Part shown: piece by piece, positions 20,511 to 32,389 of the stretch
Layout: each line of letters starts with the position of its first letter
Position numbering within the stretch: the stretch's first letter is position 1
Source: Gracilaria domingensis
Taxonomy: Eukaryota > Rhodophyta > Florideophyceae > Gracilariales > Gracilariaceae
Length of the DNA: 64,000 bases
Assembly (NCBI GenBank): GCA_022539475.1
Contig: VCMS01000005.1
Location: forward strand, 458,143 to 522,142
Reading direction: 5' to 3'
Made by a program: the position numbers and the translations under genes
Notes under the pieces: model-generated
The model's database searches: none
Told to the model about the DNA's origin: nothing
Seen by the model: the letters and a program-made list of their open reading frames with translations, nothing else

Positions 20511-22325
20511 ATGGAATTTTCCAACAACCCAATCTCGGGATTTTTAATAGGGCGTCGTAGTGTTCAGCATCAGCTACGTCGCCCATCTCGATGGGTAGCT
20601 TCCCACCGAAGTGCCCTACCGAGGCGCAAGTCATCAGGCCCCACCGTCGAAGTTAATATCACTCACATTCATATCGCTAAGCTTTCCCAGCACCACAACC
20701 GTTCTCGCATGCATGGGTTTTGTGTCGACATTCGTGTACCCCGTTCTGTTGTTGGAATGAAGGAACTCAGACGTATCTTGGCCCACAATCATCTCCCGGT
20801 TCCGAAACTAATTCGATTACCATCACCTACTCGTTTCCGATTTGCTGACGCCTCATTTACATCGATTGGTCAGATCATCTTACCGCTTGCCACGCCCCCA
20901 AACTTCCCTCTCATTCTCGTCACAATGGACGTCGTACAAGCCGATATTCCGGCTTTGCTGGGCATGGATGTGCTAGACAGAAAGTCTCTAATTGCGGACA
21001 GTGTGGCAAATCGCCTGACCCACCGCGAACGCATCACTGATGCAGAAGGAATCGCAAGTTATGTTGATAACTGGTCCATACTGCTTCACAGAGCAAGAAG
21101 GGGGCATGTGTTCGTGGAGATATGCCTACCATCTAGAATTTACTTCAATAGAGCTCAGCTCCAGAAGTTGCATGGCCAATTCTTTCACATTTCCGCCACT
21201 AAGCTCTTCAACCTCATCAAAAGGGCGAGGCCCGAGGAGGCGACACCGGAGACTCTAACCACTCTCAAAGATCTGGCCAAGCGCTGCGATTCGTGTCAGC
21301 GCATCCAGAACGCACCGACAAGATTCCGAGTTTCCTTTGGGGCTGAAAACGTTCGTTTTAATGAACGCGTACTCATTGATATCAAGTACATCGATGGGAA
21401 GCCCATATTACATGTCATTGACGAAGCTACACACTTCTCTGACGCAACGTTCCTCCCAGATGTCTCCACGAAGACCATATGGAAGAAGATTCTCCTCTCT
21501 TGGATCACAATCTACACGGGCATACCCAATCGAATGCTCGTAGACCAAGGAAGTGCTTTCGGACAACTTTTCATTGACATTGCCTCTCTCTCAAACATAC
21601 AAGTCGACAGAACCGGGGTCGAAGCACATTCGAGCTTGGGCATCGGTGAGAGGTACCACCAACCTCTGCGCCAGACATATCGAAAGATCATGGCGCAAGA
21701 CTCTAGGACCGAGCCCGAAATAGCTTTAGCAGTGGCTCTCAAGTCAATGAACGACACGCTTGGACCTGACGGCCTCGTTCCCTCCGCTCTCGTTTTCGGC
21801 GAGTACCCCCCTGTTCACACCCGTTCCGAAACCCTAGATGTACGAGCTACTCTAGCTAGCCGCGCAAAGATCGCAGCGACTGCTCGCTCCGAAATGCAAA
21901 AGTGTATGGCCAAGCTGCGCCTAGAGAGAGCCCTGCGGCACAGAACTCTGAGAGCTGCTGAACAAACGTATGAGATTGGCGACAAAGTCTTAGTTTGGAG
22001 AGAGAAGATCGTCGACAACCGCATAGGCGAATGGATGGGCCTGTTCACTATACAAGGCGTCGACAAAACCAAGAAGCTTGTGTACGTCCAATACGTACGT
22101 ATTGGAACAGCAAAACCATTCGGTCTAGCTCAGGTTAAACGATACTACGAGCCCGAAACGCTAGCTCACTCCTTCTTCATCGATCTCCCTCAGTTGTTGG
22201 CCCACTTTCAATCACCAGAAGACAACGATTGTTATCTTACTGAGATCCTCGACAAGAAGGATCCCCGGGTGCAGTCTAAAGAAATGGATGATGCTAAGAA
22301 GAACGAAATTAAAGGTCTCTTATAA
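20511..22325 (+). pseudogene. Copia protease and integrase part of pol
   Basis: The frame is +1 relative to gag. A retropepsin-like C-terminal strand (IPALLGMDVLD) comes first; the N-terminal DTG part is not clear. The integrase begins with a zinc-binding HHCC block (KLHGQFFHISATKL, then CDSCQRIQ) and the DDE core: VLIDIKYIDG with the first Asp, MLVDQGSAFG with the second, SLGIGERYHQPLRQTY with the Glu. A basic C-terminal domain (ALRHRTLRAAEQTYEIGDKV) follows. Integrase before RT is the copia order. The frame stops at TAA 22323-22325 and protein-like sequence resumes in the same frame immediately after, so the stop is a point mutation. Confidence 0.85.
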
Positions 22326-23759
22326 CGAGACACCCTTAAAATCATCCTACGCAAAGACATCCCATCTAATGCGAACATTCTTCCAGGCAGATTTGTGTTC
22401 GCCATCAAGTCAACAGAAGACGGTAAGATCAAATACCGTGCACGATATGTAATTGGAGGACATCGCGACAAGCTGAAGAATAAGATGGTACACAACTTTG
22501 CCACCCTCCAACCGCAATCAATTCGTCTTCTATTAGCTCTCGCCGCGCTACATGGTTTCGACGTCTGGACGTCCGACATCAGACAAGCCTACCTCCAATC
22601 GGCCGAACCCCTTTCGCGAGATGTATTCATAACAAAGCCCGTACCCGAGTTCGAACTAGACCCCTCTCAATGTCTTCAACTCTTAAAACCGCTGTATGGA
22701 TTCTGTGAATCCGGAGGCCTATGGTATAAGACCCTTGATCAACATCACCGCGCGGACCTTGGGATGAACCCACTGCGATCCGATCCCGCCCTTTATATCA
22801 TGCTTGGAGAACGTCTGTTAAAAGGACTCTCCGGTTGCTACGTAGACAACTGGATAAGAGCTGGAAACGACGATTTCAAGAAGGTCTGCTCCAAGAGCAA
22901 AGAGAAATTTCAGATGAATGAGCCTCAACCTCTGCCAAGTCTTTTTACTGGATTCCAACTCTCGCGCAACTCAGACGGAACTATCCAGATGGATCAGCGA
23001 AGCTACCTTCGGCAGCTTGAAGAACTGCAGCCCACTGCCACCTTTGCAGCGTTCCGATCAATGCGCATGAAGTTGGCATGGCTCGCCAACTCTCGTCCCG
23101 ACTGCTTATTTGAAATCTCTCAGATGGCGCAAATCACCCACGAAATGTTCCAGGAGGCTAGTTCATCGATCATCTCACAACTTAACCGAGCTACTCGTTG
23201 TGCCAAAGCGAACGATTTGGCCATCACATTTCCTTCATTGGAACCAAATTCCATCCGCATCATCGGTTATTCTGACTCCTCGTTTTCCAACAATGCTGAT
23301 TTATCATCACAACTTGGACATATATGTCTCCTGGCAGACCACACCGGAAAGGCTATACCAATCAGCTTCAAGTCGTATAAAGCCAGAAGAGTTACCAGAT
23401 CTGCGATGGCAGGAGAAGTTATTGCCTTTTCGGATTTATTCGACATAGCAGTGACACTTTCCGAAGAACTCAAACTTGTTCTGCATCGTACTATTCCGGT
23501 TCAGCTCTTTACCGACAGCAAGTCTTTATTTGATGTTATATCTAAAGGCTCTCGCACTTCTGAGAAACGCATGATGTTGGATATAGCTGCGGCAAGAGAA
23601 GGATTTAACTCCAACATTATCTCAGATATTGGATTTGTAAGAAGCTCATTTAACATCGCGGATGGTTTGACCAAACGCATGCAGCAAGCCTCACTGAGAA
23701 ACCTATTGAACTCTGGTTTTTTATCCATTACACTGGAACAATGGATTGTGCGTGGTTGA
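22326..23759 (+). pseudogene. Copia reverse transcriptase and RNase H part of pol
   Basis: It continues the upstream frame after one TAA. Copia-type RT (RVT_2) features are YRARYVIGGHRDKLK, DVWTSDIRQAYLQS with the first catalytic Asp, LLKPLYGFCESGGLWY, and GCYVDNWIRAG. The usual YVDD is YVDN: codon AAC at 22848-22850 replaces the last catalytic Asp, which should abolish polymerisation. RNase H follows (IIGYSDSSFSNN, RSAMAGEVIAFSDL, VQLFTDSKSLFD), and the protein ends with FNIADGLTKRM, the typical copia RNase H terminus. No LTR follows directly; an opposite-strand ORF does. Confidence 0.88.
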
Positions 23760-23769
23760 ACAATAAGTT

Positions 23770-24432
23770 TTATTTCATCATATAGAGCTCTCGAACTTCG
23801 GCTATGTACAACCCTTCGGCATCATCGCCAGCACAGGCCACAATCGCCGCTTGCGACAGACGCAAAACCTTGGTCTCTTCAATATCCACAATTTCTTTGG
23901 TCCACCCATCCACCATAATGGAGTGGTCCACTTCATTACCTACCCTGAGCCGCACCAAATAGATCCCTGTGTCCCGCGCGCCCAACCACGCAATTCTATC
24001 TCCGAAGAAATTCGGATCTCGGATCTTTCGAAAATTCAAACGCGGACTCACTTCGTGCAGCATGCGCTTCATACTACCGATTGAGTCAAACCGACTTTTG
24101 TTCCTTCTCAAATGCACGTCCACTTGCTCTCCCAAGTCTACATCAGCCACTCTCGCCACCGCATTAACCATCGCGTATATCAGACACCCCCCTGGTTCCC
24201 ACCGCCCAATGGTTTTCTTCGGTCCCTCTTTCAAATGATCTACAGCTGCCGCACTTTTTCCCCTCCGCCCAGGTCCGACGGATGAGATACTGAAGCCTGA
24301 ATTTGCCTCACACCACTCCCAAACCTTATTACGGAGAATAGCGCCCGCTCGTCCCCGATTGCCGCGATGAATGCGAACTTTTAGAGGTAATGGGAGTGGC
24401 TTACTTTTTGCCAATTCAGTTTCGGCAGTCAC
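23770..24432 (-). CDS. Antisense ORF behind copia pol, papain-like Cys/His layout
   Basis: This is an unbroken 220-codon frame on the strand opposite to pol, ending 10 bp from the pol stop. No ATG exists before about codon 97; the frame opens at GTG 24432, so it may begin on an upstream exon or be 5'-truncated. The N-terminus is basic (LKVRIHRGNRGRAGA). Residues 88-102 read GRWEPGGCLIYAMVN, and about 80 residues later comes DTGIYLVRLRVGNEVDHSIM followed by VDGWTKEIVD. A Cys at the head of a helix, then His in a DHS strand and an Asp, is the order of papain-fold peptidases (OTU, C39, ubiquitin-like). That assignment is inference from residue order only. It has stayed open while copia pol gained stops, which suggests a later arrival or separate constraint. 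Confidence 0.4.
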   Translation of the reverse strand: MTAETELAKSKPLPLPLKVRIHRGNRGRAGAILRNKVWEWCEANSGFSISSVGPGRRGKSAAAVDHLKEGPKKTIGRWEPGGCLIYAMVNAVARVADVDLGEQVDVHLRRNKSRFDSIGSMKRMLHEVSPRLNFRKIRDPNFFGDRIAWLGARDTGIYLVRLRVGNEVDHSIMVDGWTKEIVDIEETKVLRLSQAAIVACAGDDAEGLYIAEVRELYMMK

Positions 24433-25240
24433 CGAAAAGTTCCTATTTTGTCATCTTGCAGTCTGCAGACTTTGGATGTCAATACCGAACATGGATTTAG
24501 TTCCGTTTTGTCGGCTTGATATCGCCACGAAACAGACCTTTTCAATTCTTTTCTTCGTCTTGGTCCCATTCCAGGACATTATTTTCTCGATTCCGTACCT
24601 TTTGTCTGCAATCGGTGATCCCTTATCAACTCCCAGCCCCCGCGTTTTCGAGCGCTCTAGATTGTGTTGACATTATAATATTCGGGACACGATCGTCACA
24701 CCAGGTCGATGTCAAGTCGGTGCCGTACAATGCCTTCACAACCCAGATCTCTCACAACGTCTGTGTTCTGCAAAGTGGAATATAGTCTGTTCGCTTTGGA
24801 AACTAAGCTAGTTTTTGGGCTATTTGGGGCGCGCGAGGGGGTGGCAGAGGCTGGCACTCAAAAAATTAAGAAATTTTGGAATATTGAATTCCATCTCGCG
24901 CAGTTTAATTCTTGGGTCTCTTAGTTTTTGTAGAGGTTCTACTTCGCCGCACCACCCCATCCACTCTTTTCCGCGACCCTCTCTCAAATCTGCGCTCGTG
25001 CTAGTTTGCGTTTCCATTTTCTCCCAAGTGGCGATGCAAGTCGCAACTCATCTCATGTCAACCACCCTGCTATTCATTCTCATCTATCATGGCTCCCCAC
25101 CTTAGAATTCTAGAAGCAAATTTTATTTACTTTGCGCTCTTTGCCGCGAGAAGAGACCCGCCGACTGCACCTATCACTCGCTGTCGCCTACCGATTTCGT
25201 CGTGCGTCCCGCCGCTTCCAGGTACAGCCCGACCATGTAC
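24433..25240. other. No gene recognised
   Basis: About 0.8 kb with short overlapping frames on both strands and no motifs. It may hold the upstream part or promoter of the minus-strand ORF at 23770-24432. Confidence 0.55.
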
Positions 25241-25626
25241 TCACGGCACATCGCCGGTGCCGTCTTCGCGCCCTCCGCCTCCCGCGCGTTGGACGCCACA
25301 ACCATTGGCAGCGCGCTCATCACACCCCAGAACAGTTTCATCCTCTCGCCAAACTAGCCCTGTTGGAGATGATGCCTTTCGTGTCGGTACTGTTCCCGCA
25401 GCAGCGTCAGGCTCGGCTTCATTGCCACCAACTCGCAGTTGCTCCATCGCGCGATGTACGCAGTCATCACTCCCGTGTCGGTTACCCCGTAAACATCCGC
25501 ACGGCATCCACCACAGAAGCTTGGGAACGCTTCCTTCATCTTCCCGAATGATACAGATCCACTTTCGTCCTTTATTTCAGTCCTAACCTCTTCGAATGCA
25601 CCTGCTGCCACGATTTCGGAGGACAC
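25241..25626 (-). pseudogene. Unassigned coding-like fragment beside the LCB2 relic
   Basis: One minus-strand frame reads from 25626 (EVRTEIKDESGSVSFGKMKE, GCRADVYGVTDTGVMTAYIA) to a TAG at 25354, then resumes in frame (MKLFWGVMSALPMVVASNAR) almost to 25170. It does not match the C-terminus of serine palmitoyltransferase. It may be a neighbouring small gene or a chimeric joint. The family is not recognised. Confidence 0.3.
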
Positions 25627-26456
25627 GATGCCGACGCATAGAGAGAAGCTGGAGAAAGCGCGAAAATACGTTCAGTTAGAGCAGATTCGGAAGAGAAGTA
25701 ACCTCCAACGGTCCTGAACGATTTAGTGAAGGTACGTATCATAATATCAATACTACGCGTATCTACACTATCATAGTGATGATGCCCCGAAACACCTCGT
25801 TTGGTCGGTCCAAGGGCGCCAATGGAATGCGCCTCATCCACGTATAAGCAGGCATCATTCTTATTTTTGACTGCGACAACCTGGCAAAGATTGCACATCT
25901 GACCTTCCACTGAGTACATACTCTCGACAACCGTCATGATTCGTTTCCACAGAGGGCTCTTGTCAGGGTATCCCGTAGCAATGCCAACAAGAATATTACT
26001 TTCCTACGATTCTGCCAAATTATGTTCAAACACGCGAATCCTGGCGCCGAATGAGCGACCGTCGACCATGACAGACGCGTCATTCATCAGGCCGGAGATG
26101 GCGAGATCGCCCCTACCCACAATAGCTGGGATGATCTGCCAGTTGGTGGTAAGGACGGTGCCAACCACGATGGCATCCTTCTTACCAAAATCTTTGGCGA
26201 CCGTGCGCTCCAGCTTGCGTACAAGCTCAGAGCGCCTCGTAGACACAGACACATTGCACGAAGCGACACCACACTGATCTAAGACATCGGTGACGTACGA
26301 GTGAACACTTTCAAGAACCTCAGCATACCCCAGGTAATTGCACCTGCCCAAGTTACGAAACCTGGTAACCCTGGCAGTAGGGTCCGGAGACATGGAAGAA
26401 TTCTCGGCCGCGGGAGTGACATCGGCCTGAATGGGCGTGTACGCTGGATGAACCAA
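25572..26456 (-). pseudogene. Serine palmitoyltransferase LCB2-like, decayed fragment
   Basis: Alpha-oxoamine synthase features appear in order: RCNYLGYAEVLESVHSY, an STRRSELVRKLE helix, GRGDLAISGLMNDASVMVDG, FGARIRVFEHN, then VESMYSVEGQMCNL, YVDEAHSIGALGPTKRGV and RTFTKSFRTVGGY with the PLP-binding Lys. TFTKSF is typical of the LCB2 subunit, which condenses serine with palmitoyl-CoA at the ER to start sphingolipid synthesis. The copy is dead: TAG interrupts the frame at 26004 with homology continuing in frame on the other side, the frame is lost after ASASCPPKSWQQV near 25600, and both termini (membrane anchor and C-terminal domain) are absent. The Gly residues around the Lys are also changed. 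It lies divergent from the ECM29 relic. Confidence 0.8.
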
Positions 26457-26690
26457 CCAACCAACGGGGCATCATGCGCGCTCCTTAGCTCTCTTCAAGA
26501 CTTCGCCCATATGAACATCAATTTCGGGCTATAAATGGCCGATTAGTGGCCGTAATTATTTCCAAAATAGATTTAATTGGCCGTATAATGGGCGTGTACA
26601 GTACAGTGGCCATTTGGATGCCTTGCCGTATTGTATTCTATGGATCGTTATTGGTACAAAATGTAGCAGCAGAGATAATGATGACGAAAT

Positions 26691-29600
26691 ATGGTCTCCA
26701 TTGTACCCAGATCATACGACGCAATTATGATTTGGACCAGTTCCACGTCATTTATTTCTATTTCGCTACTCTTCTCAGCTCACGTCCTGGCGCGCCTGCT
26801 ACCGGCGCTGGTCACAACGCTCTCTACGCCGTCGCTGCCGCGTGCGGTGGGTGCCTGCACCAAAGGCGCGCCGCTCCTCCGCGACGCGCTGCGCGCCATC
26901 GGCTACCCCGCGCTGTTCTACCTAGCGCTGCGCATCTCGTCGCTGCTGCTGGCCGACCCCACAGCCGCCCCGCGCTTCTCCTCCAGCGCGAGCGCGCTGG
27001 CGCCCCCGCCGCCCGTGCGCACCGCCGCCGAGTAGGCGCTCGTCACGCTGTCGCTTTTCGTGTCGCTGAGCACGCGCGACTCGTCGCCATTTCGCGCCGC
27101 CGCGCTGGGCGCGCTCATGCCCGCCATGCTCGACGCGCGCCCGCTGTGAGAGCCGGCGTGCGCCACCGCCGTACACTGGGCTGAAGACGTCTTCTCCTTA
27201 GCTGACACGCACGCGCGCCTTATCGAAGTCCTCGCCGCCTCCAACGCCAGCCCACGCGTCATGCAACTCGCCGCTGCCGGGATGCGCCGGCGCAAACTCG
27301 CGCGCCACGCCGCGCTAGCGCGCGGGAGCCACCCCCGCCGCTTGCGCCCATTATCGCAGTGTACGGAGCGCATTGCGAGCGCCACTAGCCGCGTAGCTGC
27401 TCCGTGGCGGCATATCTGCTGTTTGCGCTGCGCTGCCTAGTGCAGCAGCTCGCGCCGGCACGCCGGTTGCAGCTGCTGTCCGCCGCCAATCTGCACGTGC
27501 TGTTGCGCGCCGACGCGGACGCGTTGCGCACGCTGCGAGCCGCGCTGAGCACCGCGCAGCAGCGGCTGCTGCAGCCGCGCTGGCGGTGGTGCTGCTGGCT
27601 TCGAACGCGCCCCCGCTGGGCGAGCAGGTGGCACGCGCGCTACGGCATGAGCTGCAAGACTTGTTCTCGCTCATTGCCTCCCAGTCTGCCTTGGGAGATG
27701 TATTTGTGCGCTTCTCGTCGCCGTCTGCCGCGACCCGCTCTCCAATATCGTATACTTCCCCCCAAGGGTCAGCAAGATATTGTTGGAAACCTCGTCCGGT
27801 CTCTGACCGCCGGCGAGCGGGCTGCGGTGATCGTCCCGGGCAATCAAGGAGTGTTTCTCGAGTTCAGCGGCGTGGAAGTGGAATCAAACACGGCTGGCGC
27901 GCGCTCTGGTACCAACGAGGAGCTCTGCAGTCCGGCTCAAGACATGGGTCAACCTGGAACAGTCGCAAGCGCGCAGCACTGGCAGTTCCCTCTTAAATAA
28001 TGATATCGCCGCCGAACAGCTTCGACTGCACGTGAAGAGTCTTTTGCTGCGCTTGTATGTGTACTGCCATCACCCGATATAGAGCGTTCGCATTGCTATG
28101 CGCTCAATTATATCCGCGGTGGTCAAGGCTTCTGGTCACGGCTCAGTGGCCGAGGCGATCAAGGCGAACTTGCTTGCAGTGACGGACCACTGCATCAAGT
28201 CAATCGTTTCCCGGCAATGGCGTTCGCGAGAAGCGGGGTGCGCCGCGCTTCGCGACGTTCTTGCCTCCCGCACATGGGAGGAGGTGAAGGACTCTTTAAG
28301 GATTTCTGGTACTACACACTGAGGGCTATGGATGATATGAAGGAAAGTGTGCGAAAGAGTGCTCAAGGCACTGGAAGGGCACTCTCGGAACTTTCGATAT
28401 ATCTACGTAATCCAAACTATTTGGGTGAAGAGGAATCGGCTCAAGCCGTTGACGTTGTACTGTCTGTGCTTATGACGTCCTTCACACACAGCGCCGAGGA
28501 GGTGAGAGCGCTCGTGTCAAAGACTCTGTCCGAGATCACACGACATGGAGGAACGGCCTTGCGGTCGTCTGTGCCGGATTTGATCGCGAATCTGTTGGAC
28601 GTTGCGACAGAGCTCGAGCCGCAAATCTTAAACTACGCGGAGTATCATGTAGCCTCACCGGAGGAGCTGCAAAACGCTCTGGTCTCTGCAGCGAGTATGT
28701 CCTCGTCCTCTTTGATCGAGTCGCTTGAAAGGCTCATAGGGCAAGTTGACGAGACAATCGCGGCGGAGGTGGTTCCGAATCTGGCACGATTGGCTCGCGT
28801 AGGAGTGGGAATTCCTACGCGTGCAGCGACGGCAAGGTTGATGTCGAGCGTTCTGCAATCCAGAGCAGTGGTCATGGAACCATATGCTGCAAAGCTGCAG
28901 TTTTCAGCGGCAAGCGCTGCGGGCATGGAGCGCAACGCAATGCTTCGAAAGGCATGGTACAAGGCCGCTGGCAGAGGTTCAAAGTTGTGCCGCGTCGATG
29001 AAGTTGCAAAGTATTGCAAACAAAATTAGCAAGAAGGCCACATCGGAGTATCCTCGGGATCGCGCGCTTGCCTCGTCTCTCGCTGCTGGGTTGTGTCGGA
29101 TGGCGCCCGATACGACCCAGCAGCACGCAAGCTCTATATGGCCCTTCGCATACATGGGGCGCCCTGAAACAGACGACGACGCAGGAGATGACAGCAAGAA
29201 CTGGAAAGACGCCTGGAATAAAGGTGCGCCAAGTACTCAGGCCGGGCTTCGTTTGTACGCAAAGGCGATTGTTGAAATATGTGAGCAACGGCTATCTACT
29301 TCTGCTCAGTACCGCGTGAAAAGGAACGCCGCAGCCACGCTAGGGGACCTTACGAACGCTTCAAATGACATTGTCGATGTACAGTACATGTCGCGAAGCG
29401 CAAAAACGTTGTTAGCGGTGCTTCCAGGTCATATTTGGAAAGGACAGCATGTTGCAATTGAGGCCATTGGGTCTTTGGCAGATTTCTGTTCAAGCGCATC
29501 TTTGTGGGAGTCGTGCGGAGAGAGCGTAGCTGTTGTGCAGCCTGTGCTGTCCGAATTTGATCGAGGGAAGAAGGATTATCGAATTGCAGCAATTGATGCG

Positions 29601-30287
29601 GCGAGGAAGGTGCTGGTTAACACCAGAGAAACCGTTTGCATGTACGAGAAAGTCAGGGACCACTTGTCAGAGCTCGTGTCTTCAAACTCGTCGGATGTAA
29701 ACGCTAGCGTACCAAATGTGTCACAGATGGTGTGGGAAACTGGGTCTGATGCAGATGCTGTTGATGCTTGGAACAAAGCGCGAAAGTCGCAAAAGCTATT
29801 GTGCAAAGCAGCGATTCAGTGCCTGCAATCTTCAATCACAGGGGTGGCGGGCGTTGAGAAGCTAGAAGAACACGTACTTAATTTGCTGTGTGTGTTTGAA
29901 GAACTGATGCAGAACGATTGGGACATTCGACTAACTGTACTTCAAGCCATTGAGAAGTTGTCCGAACGTTTCTCCAAACATGAACTGCAATTTAGAAACT
30001 CCCTGGAGCGCACTGAGGCATTGATTAAACCATTAGTAAACCTCAGCAAAAACGGCATTCACGAACCCAAGTATAAAGTGCTAAGAAATAGTGGGTTAAC
30101 AATTCTTGATCACTTGGTCAACGTTTCCAAGGATTCTACGGCAATGAAGGGTGTGATTGTAGAAGACACGCGAATTGCGATCCAGAGGTCTCGGAACGAA
30201 GATTCCGAGCCTTGGGTGCGATCCGTTGCAATTAAACTATGCACGGCGTTAGCATTTCGTGATCATAGTTTAGGCTGGGGCTTTTGA
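26691..30287 (+). pseudogene. ECM29 proteasome-adaptor HEAT-repeat gene, decayed
   Basis: Segments in changing frames follow the family in order: LVRSLTAGERAAVIVPGNQG, NEELCSPAQDMGQPG, TWNSRKRAALAV, RLYVYCHHPI (then TAG) SVRIAMRSII, IVSRQWRSREAGCAALRDVL, MDDMKESVRKSAQ, LEPQILNYAEYHVAS, ARVGVGIPTRAATARLMSS, WPFAYMGRPETDDD, NWKDAWNKGAPSTQAGLRLY. ECM29 is a large HEAT-repeat protein that tethers 26S proteasomes. At least five breaks are visible: a TGA near 27145, frame changes near 27400-27600 and 27980, a TAG at 28080, single-base deletions near 28300 and 29025. The last 467-codon block (28884-30287) is open. The N-terminal part (26691-27400) is very GC-rich and only weakly assignable. Parts of the breaks could be sequencing errors in base runs; the in-frame stops could not. 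Confidence 0.8.
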
Positions 30288-30791
30288 GGTTGAAAAGTAG
30301 AGCTTAGGCAGTTAGGCAAAGAGGTTCGGCTAATCTGTGTGTTTACGTATCTACCTGGTGACCGTCCAACGACTATGAATAACTCAATCGCGTGCCACTC
30401 ACTTGGAAGCGCGGTCCCTTTTAGCTCATTCTAGGTAATCCAAGTAAGCTTTGAACGCAACTGAAGCTAGTTTTAATCGCCTTTACATGCGTGCGGTGTA
30501 CGCGTCGGTAGTTACTCGTTAGGGGATGCTGTGCTTGAGACCTTGGGTGAGCACCAGACGCATGTGTTCCATCTGTTCATGCCGAATGAAAGCGCGTTAA
30601 CTCTGCATCATCACCTGGGGTGCATGTGTATAAAAGAAGAACAGAAAGCTAATGGTCTGAACTCGGAACCGGCGACCACATTCTGATGACGACGATAGAG
30701 TGCATCAGTGACGGCTTTTCAGGATAATCTTGTTTCCCTCGACGTGCCAATGATGTCGCCCAAAGGCTGGCTGTAAGATTTTCTCGTGGTG
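30288..30791. other. Intergenic gap between convergent gene relics
   Basis: About 500 bp between the 3' ends of the ECM29 and lectin relics, with no frame or repeat of note. The tail-to-tail spacing is what one expects of neighbouring host genes, so the block looks copied as genomic DNA. Confidence 0.5.
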
Positions 30792-32389
30792 TTAGACCAT
30801 TCGATGCACTTTCCGCACGGCCAACGACATCTTATTGACATGGTATACGCCAACTCTCAAAAGCGCTTGAATGAGTACGAACATGATAAGGGTACCACTT
30901 CCGCCAGGAGACTGCTCGGTGATGCTCTCGTGATGATCCACCAACTCCTCGTTCAGATCATCATGCGAATCAGAAATGTTATGCGTCTTCTACTTAAGCG
31001 CACGCCGCGAGTTATGAAGGCCTTGCAACTGGCTAGAAAACCTGCCCGAAGCACGCGATGAGTCGCCTGCAGTAGCCTTAAGAGGTTTCAAAACGGCCAC
31101 CAACTGCCACATGTCGCCCTTTTGTTTCTCCATCTCGCGAATGAGTTGCGCAATGATTTGGCGCACACCCTCCAGTCGAAGCTTTCTTTCTTGCGCATTC
31201 TCGTCGCCGAGGCCCTTGAAAATGGACGTCATAGAGTTGTACACCTCGTACACCTGCAGGTCTGAAGAGCCTGAGATCGAAGAGGTGGCGTCCTCTCTGC
31301 GGTGCATGCGCGCGGTATGGTTCAGATCGGTGCGATGCGGAGGCGGAGCAGGGGCGGTGCTGTCATTGCTACACCACTGGAGCTACCATTGAAAGCCGGC
31401 GGCACGTAGCCGCGCGAATTATCGCTCTGCTGCTGTTGTTGATGCTGTTTCCGCTGTTGTTGCTGTCACAGACCACGGTGGTCGGTCCGTAGTTCCGGAA
31501 GCAGAACCGGCGCCATACTGCTGCGAATAGTAGTCGGATCGATAAGTGTGGGCAACCTGAGCGGATTCATGAATGAAGACGGCGTCGTGGACCTCATGAT
31601 TGGCAAAGAAATGGCCGGTCTCAGCAGGGAGTGCGAGGAAGCCACCACCAGAGAATGGCAGCTGCACACCCCAAACCTTGAAGCACGTATGCCAGCGTTG
31701 TGGGGCGCGTGGGTTCATAGCGACGCCCACGTGAAGATTGCCACCGAGCAGCTGGACTTACACGCGAATCGGGTGGTTCATCTCAAGCGAGCAGCCCTCG
31801 AAAAGCTCGGTATCCGCGCCATCGGTGTCAGGCTTCCATTGCTTGGTTCCGTCCGACACATAAACGTACATATGGGCCACATTTCGCGTTCGAGAGTTGG
31901 AAAAGGTGTCGATAATGATGCCAAGCCCCACAAATGTATGCGCAATACCCATGGCATAGCCTAACCTCGGGCGGTCCCACAAAAAGAAGAAGTCCATACC
32001 ATTGGCAGGGTCATGCGAATCGCGCACGGTATCCAACTCCACGTCGAAGTAGCCGTTGAAGTTTTGCGTATCGGTGGCAATGTTGTTGTAGAACAGCGCT
32101 TAATTTGACTGGCTCGCCGACATGAGGAGGACCACGTCGCGACCGGTGCGGCTGCGCGTGATCATCATGATCCATGATGGTCGTGCTCAGCTGAAACCCG
32201 TCGGAGACGGGGTCACCGGCGGCGATGGGCCTCGTTCGGGTGCCGAAAGGAGAGGTCCGGGCCTCCCGCGCCCAGGTAGAGAAACTGGAATAGCTGCGGG
32301 TTTTGCTGCTGTCACTACAGCAGCGACGGCAACGCGAGGGCTCTGGCAGCCAGCAGTAGCAGCACGCAAATCGGCGCGAGACGCGGCAT
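30792..32389 (-). pseudogene. L-type (ERGIC-53/VIP36-like) lectin gene, decayed
   Basis: A textbook signal peptide opens the frame at 32389 (MPRLAPICVLLLLAARALA), followed within a few codons by TAG. Lectin-domain strands appear across frame changes: FNGYFDVELDTVRDSHDPAN, GMDFFFLWDRPRLGYAMG, FVGLGIIIDTFSNSRTRN, WKPDTDGADTELFEGC, NLHVGVAMNPRAPQRWHTCF, FSGGGFLALPAETGHFFAN. A coiled-coil (KGLGDENAQERKLRLEGVRQ and on) and a C-terminal hydrophobic segment (GTLIMFVLIQALLRVGVY) complete the usual layout of ER-Golgi cargo receptors. Breaks include TAA 31758-31760 in the middle of a beta strand, TAG near 31419, and TAA near 30990. The luminal domain would bind high-mannose glycans in a living copy. 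Confidence 0.8.

Noticed and set aside
20500-20570. Programmed +1 frameshift between copia gag and pol
   Set aside because: The region already carries three gag stops and no clear slippery site, so a random indel is as likely.
25241-25551. C-terminal domain of LCB2
   Set aside because: The minus-strand fragments do not show the family's C-terminal strands; left as unassigned.
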